Assembly (NCBI GenBank): GCA_020073165.1
Contig: JAIQFP010000002.1
Coordinates: forward strand, 248,001-312,000
Direction of reading: 5' to 3'
Source: Terriglobia bacterium
GTDB taxonomy: Bacteria; Acidobacteriota; Terriglobia; Terriglobales; Acidobacteriaceae
Length of the DNA stretch: 64,000 nt
The translations under genes and the position numbers were made by a program. Of the stretch, positions 63,052 to 64,000 are shown one piece after another. The notes under the pieces are model-generated. The model worked only from the letters and a program-made list of their open reading frames with translations. It made no database searches and was not told where the DNA came from. The first letter of the stretch is position 1. Each line of letters opens with the position of its first letter.

Positions 63052-64000
63052 CTACGCGTTCGCCCCGTGGCACTTCTTGTACTTCTTGCCCGATCCGCAG
63101 TGGCAGGGATCATTGCGCCCGATCTTCGTACCGCTGCGAACCACTTGCTGCACCGGCTGGAAATCCCCCGACCCGGCCATGCGGGCCTGCTCCAATTCAC
63201 GGCGTTTTCGGCGCTGGAAGGCCTCTTCGAGATCGTCCACAGACGTGGCAATTGCCCGCGGAGGACGCCGGCCGTTGCCATCCGCCCCCGGAGCTACCGG
63301 CCTCGCCTCCTCGCCCTCCGGCGTGCCACGCTCCACCGCCGCCTCATACTGCGTCTGCCGCTCCAGAATCTGCATCAGGTACAGATACCGGACCGTCTCC
63401 TCCTGGAAGCGTTGCATCATCTCTTCGAACATGTCGAAGGATTCGCGCTTGTACTCCACTAGCGGATCATGCTGGCCATAGCCGCGCAGCCCAATGCCCT
63501 CCTTCAGGTGGTCCATGTTGAGGAGGTGGTCTTTCCACTGCGAGTCGAGCACGCTCAGCATGATCATGCGCTCGTGATAGCGCATAGCATCCGGCCCGAT
63601 CAGCTTTTCCTTGGCGTCGTAGCGCTTTTTCAGGGTGTCGAAGACCGCATCGCCCAGTTCCTGGCGGTTCAGCATCTCCGGTTTCATTCCCTCGGCCAGG
63701 ATGTCCACCCCAAAGCGGGTGAACACCGCGTCCTTCAAGGCCTTCAGGTCCCAATCCTCGGGATGCACCTTGACCGCGCAGTACTGGTCCATCAAATCGC
63801 TGAGGATGCCGCCGACATAGTCCTCGAGGATCAGTTCCTTCTGGTCCACGCCCTCCAGCAACTGGCGGCGTAACCCGTATACCGCCTCGCGCTGCTTGTT
63901 CATCACGTCGTCGTATTCGAGCAGGTGTTTGCGGGCTTCGAAGTTTTGCGCTTCGACCGCCTCCTGGGCTTTCTCGATGCGCCGCGTGATCAGCCGCGAC
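63052..64000 (-). CDS. secA: Preprotein translocase ATPase SecA, C-terminal part
   Basis: The frame runs off the window edge; the visible 316 codons are the C-terminal third. They cover the helical wing and scaffold ([77 protein letters not shown]). The protein closes with a zinc-binding SEC-C tail ([14 protein letters not shown]) that binds SecB or lipid. A variable linker (residues about 190-250 of the visible part) is Ala/Pro/Gly-rich. Convergent with lpxB. Confidence 0.95.
   Translation of the reverse strand, partial: SRLITRRIEKAQEAVEAQNFEARKHLLEYDDVMNKQREAVYGLRRQLLEGVDQKELILEDYVGGILSDLMDQYCAVKVHPEDWDLKALKDAVFTRFGVDILAEGMKPEMLNRQELGDAVFDTLKKRYDAKEKLIGPDAMRYHERMIMLSVLDSQWKDHLLNMDHLKEGIGLRGYGQHDPLVEYKRESFDMFEEMMQRFQEETVRYLYLMQILERQTQYEAAVERGTPEGEEARPVAPGADGNGRRPPRAIATSVDDLEEAFQRRKRRELEQARMAGSGDFQPVQQVVRSGTKIGRNDPCHCGSGKKYKKCHGANA

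Overview
The window looks like the chromosome of a GC-rich, Gram-negative member of the Acidobacteriota (Terriglobia-like). This is inferred from gene content, not from a marker gene. The pointers are a Ser/Thr kinase fused to a PD40/TolB-type propeller, several very large secreted proteins built from FG-GAP/VCBS repeats and choice-of-anchor D domains, outer-membrane functions (lpxB, lptE, two coiled-coil porins), and many short intergenic hairpin elements. No rRNA, tRNA, CRISPR array, insertion sequence or prophage was seen.

Region 1 (1-19.5 kb) is the end of a cell-surface or exopolysaccharide locus: UDP-galactopyranose mutase, an initiating sugar-phosphate transferase, a sulfotransferase, a membrane-anchored SGNH hydrolase, a NodU-type carbamoyltransferase and GalE. 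Three giant exported proteins are interleaved with them. One is a secreted phosphoesterase fused to anchor-D, TIG and propeller modules. The other two are propeller and anchor-D proteins. FG-GAP units counted by eye are 7, 14 and 14, exact multiples of a seven-bladed propeller. Together these genes suggest a galactofuranose-containing glycan carrying sulfate, carbamoyl and acyl groups, plus surface proteins that may bind or process it.

Region 2 (19.6-27.4 kb, minus strand) is a sulfur and molybdenum block. A cysteine-free Rrf2 regulator, with a perfect 11-bp inverted repeat over its own promoter, leads a sulfonate-type ABC transporter (SsuABC-like). Downstream is a separate putative operon with its own promoter: ModA, a coiled-coil porin, a Tat-exported sulfite dehydrogenase and its small cytochrome c.

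Region 3 (27.6-32.6 kb) has a PP2C phosphatase, then an ABC exporter, a 59-aa membrane protein and a DesK/DesR-like two-component system in one plus-strand operon. A GGTGAC-N4-GTCACC palindrome lies upstream.

Region 4 (32.6-43.9 kb, minus strand) is mostly housekeeping: arylamine N-acetyltransferase; a tightly overlapping psd-pssA-(Asd-like pseudoenzyme)-lptE-holA operon; a DUF465 protein; rimI-tsaB; methylmalonyl-CoA epimerase and the MeaB GTPase; and the large Ser/Thr kinase.

Region 5 (44-53 kb) holds an MBOAT/wax-synthase-like acyltransferase with a small membrane partner, a transglutaminase-like protein, and an MFS exporter that seems to use an ATT start and lies behind a relic of a kinase gene start. 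A FixL/FixJ-like two-component system, a CPA2 antiporter and a second porin follow. Region 6 (53-64 kb) carries an acyl-CoA dehydrogenase, hemW, a ketosynthase-P450-ABC exporter series, an unknown exported protein, lpxB and the 3' part of secA.

Start codons were re-chosen where a Shine-Dalgarno sequence, signal peptide or conserved family start argued against the longest frame. All calls come from reading the sequence; no database search was run.
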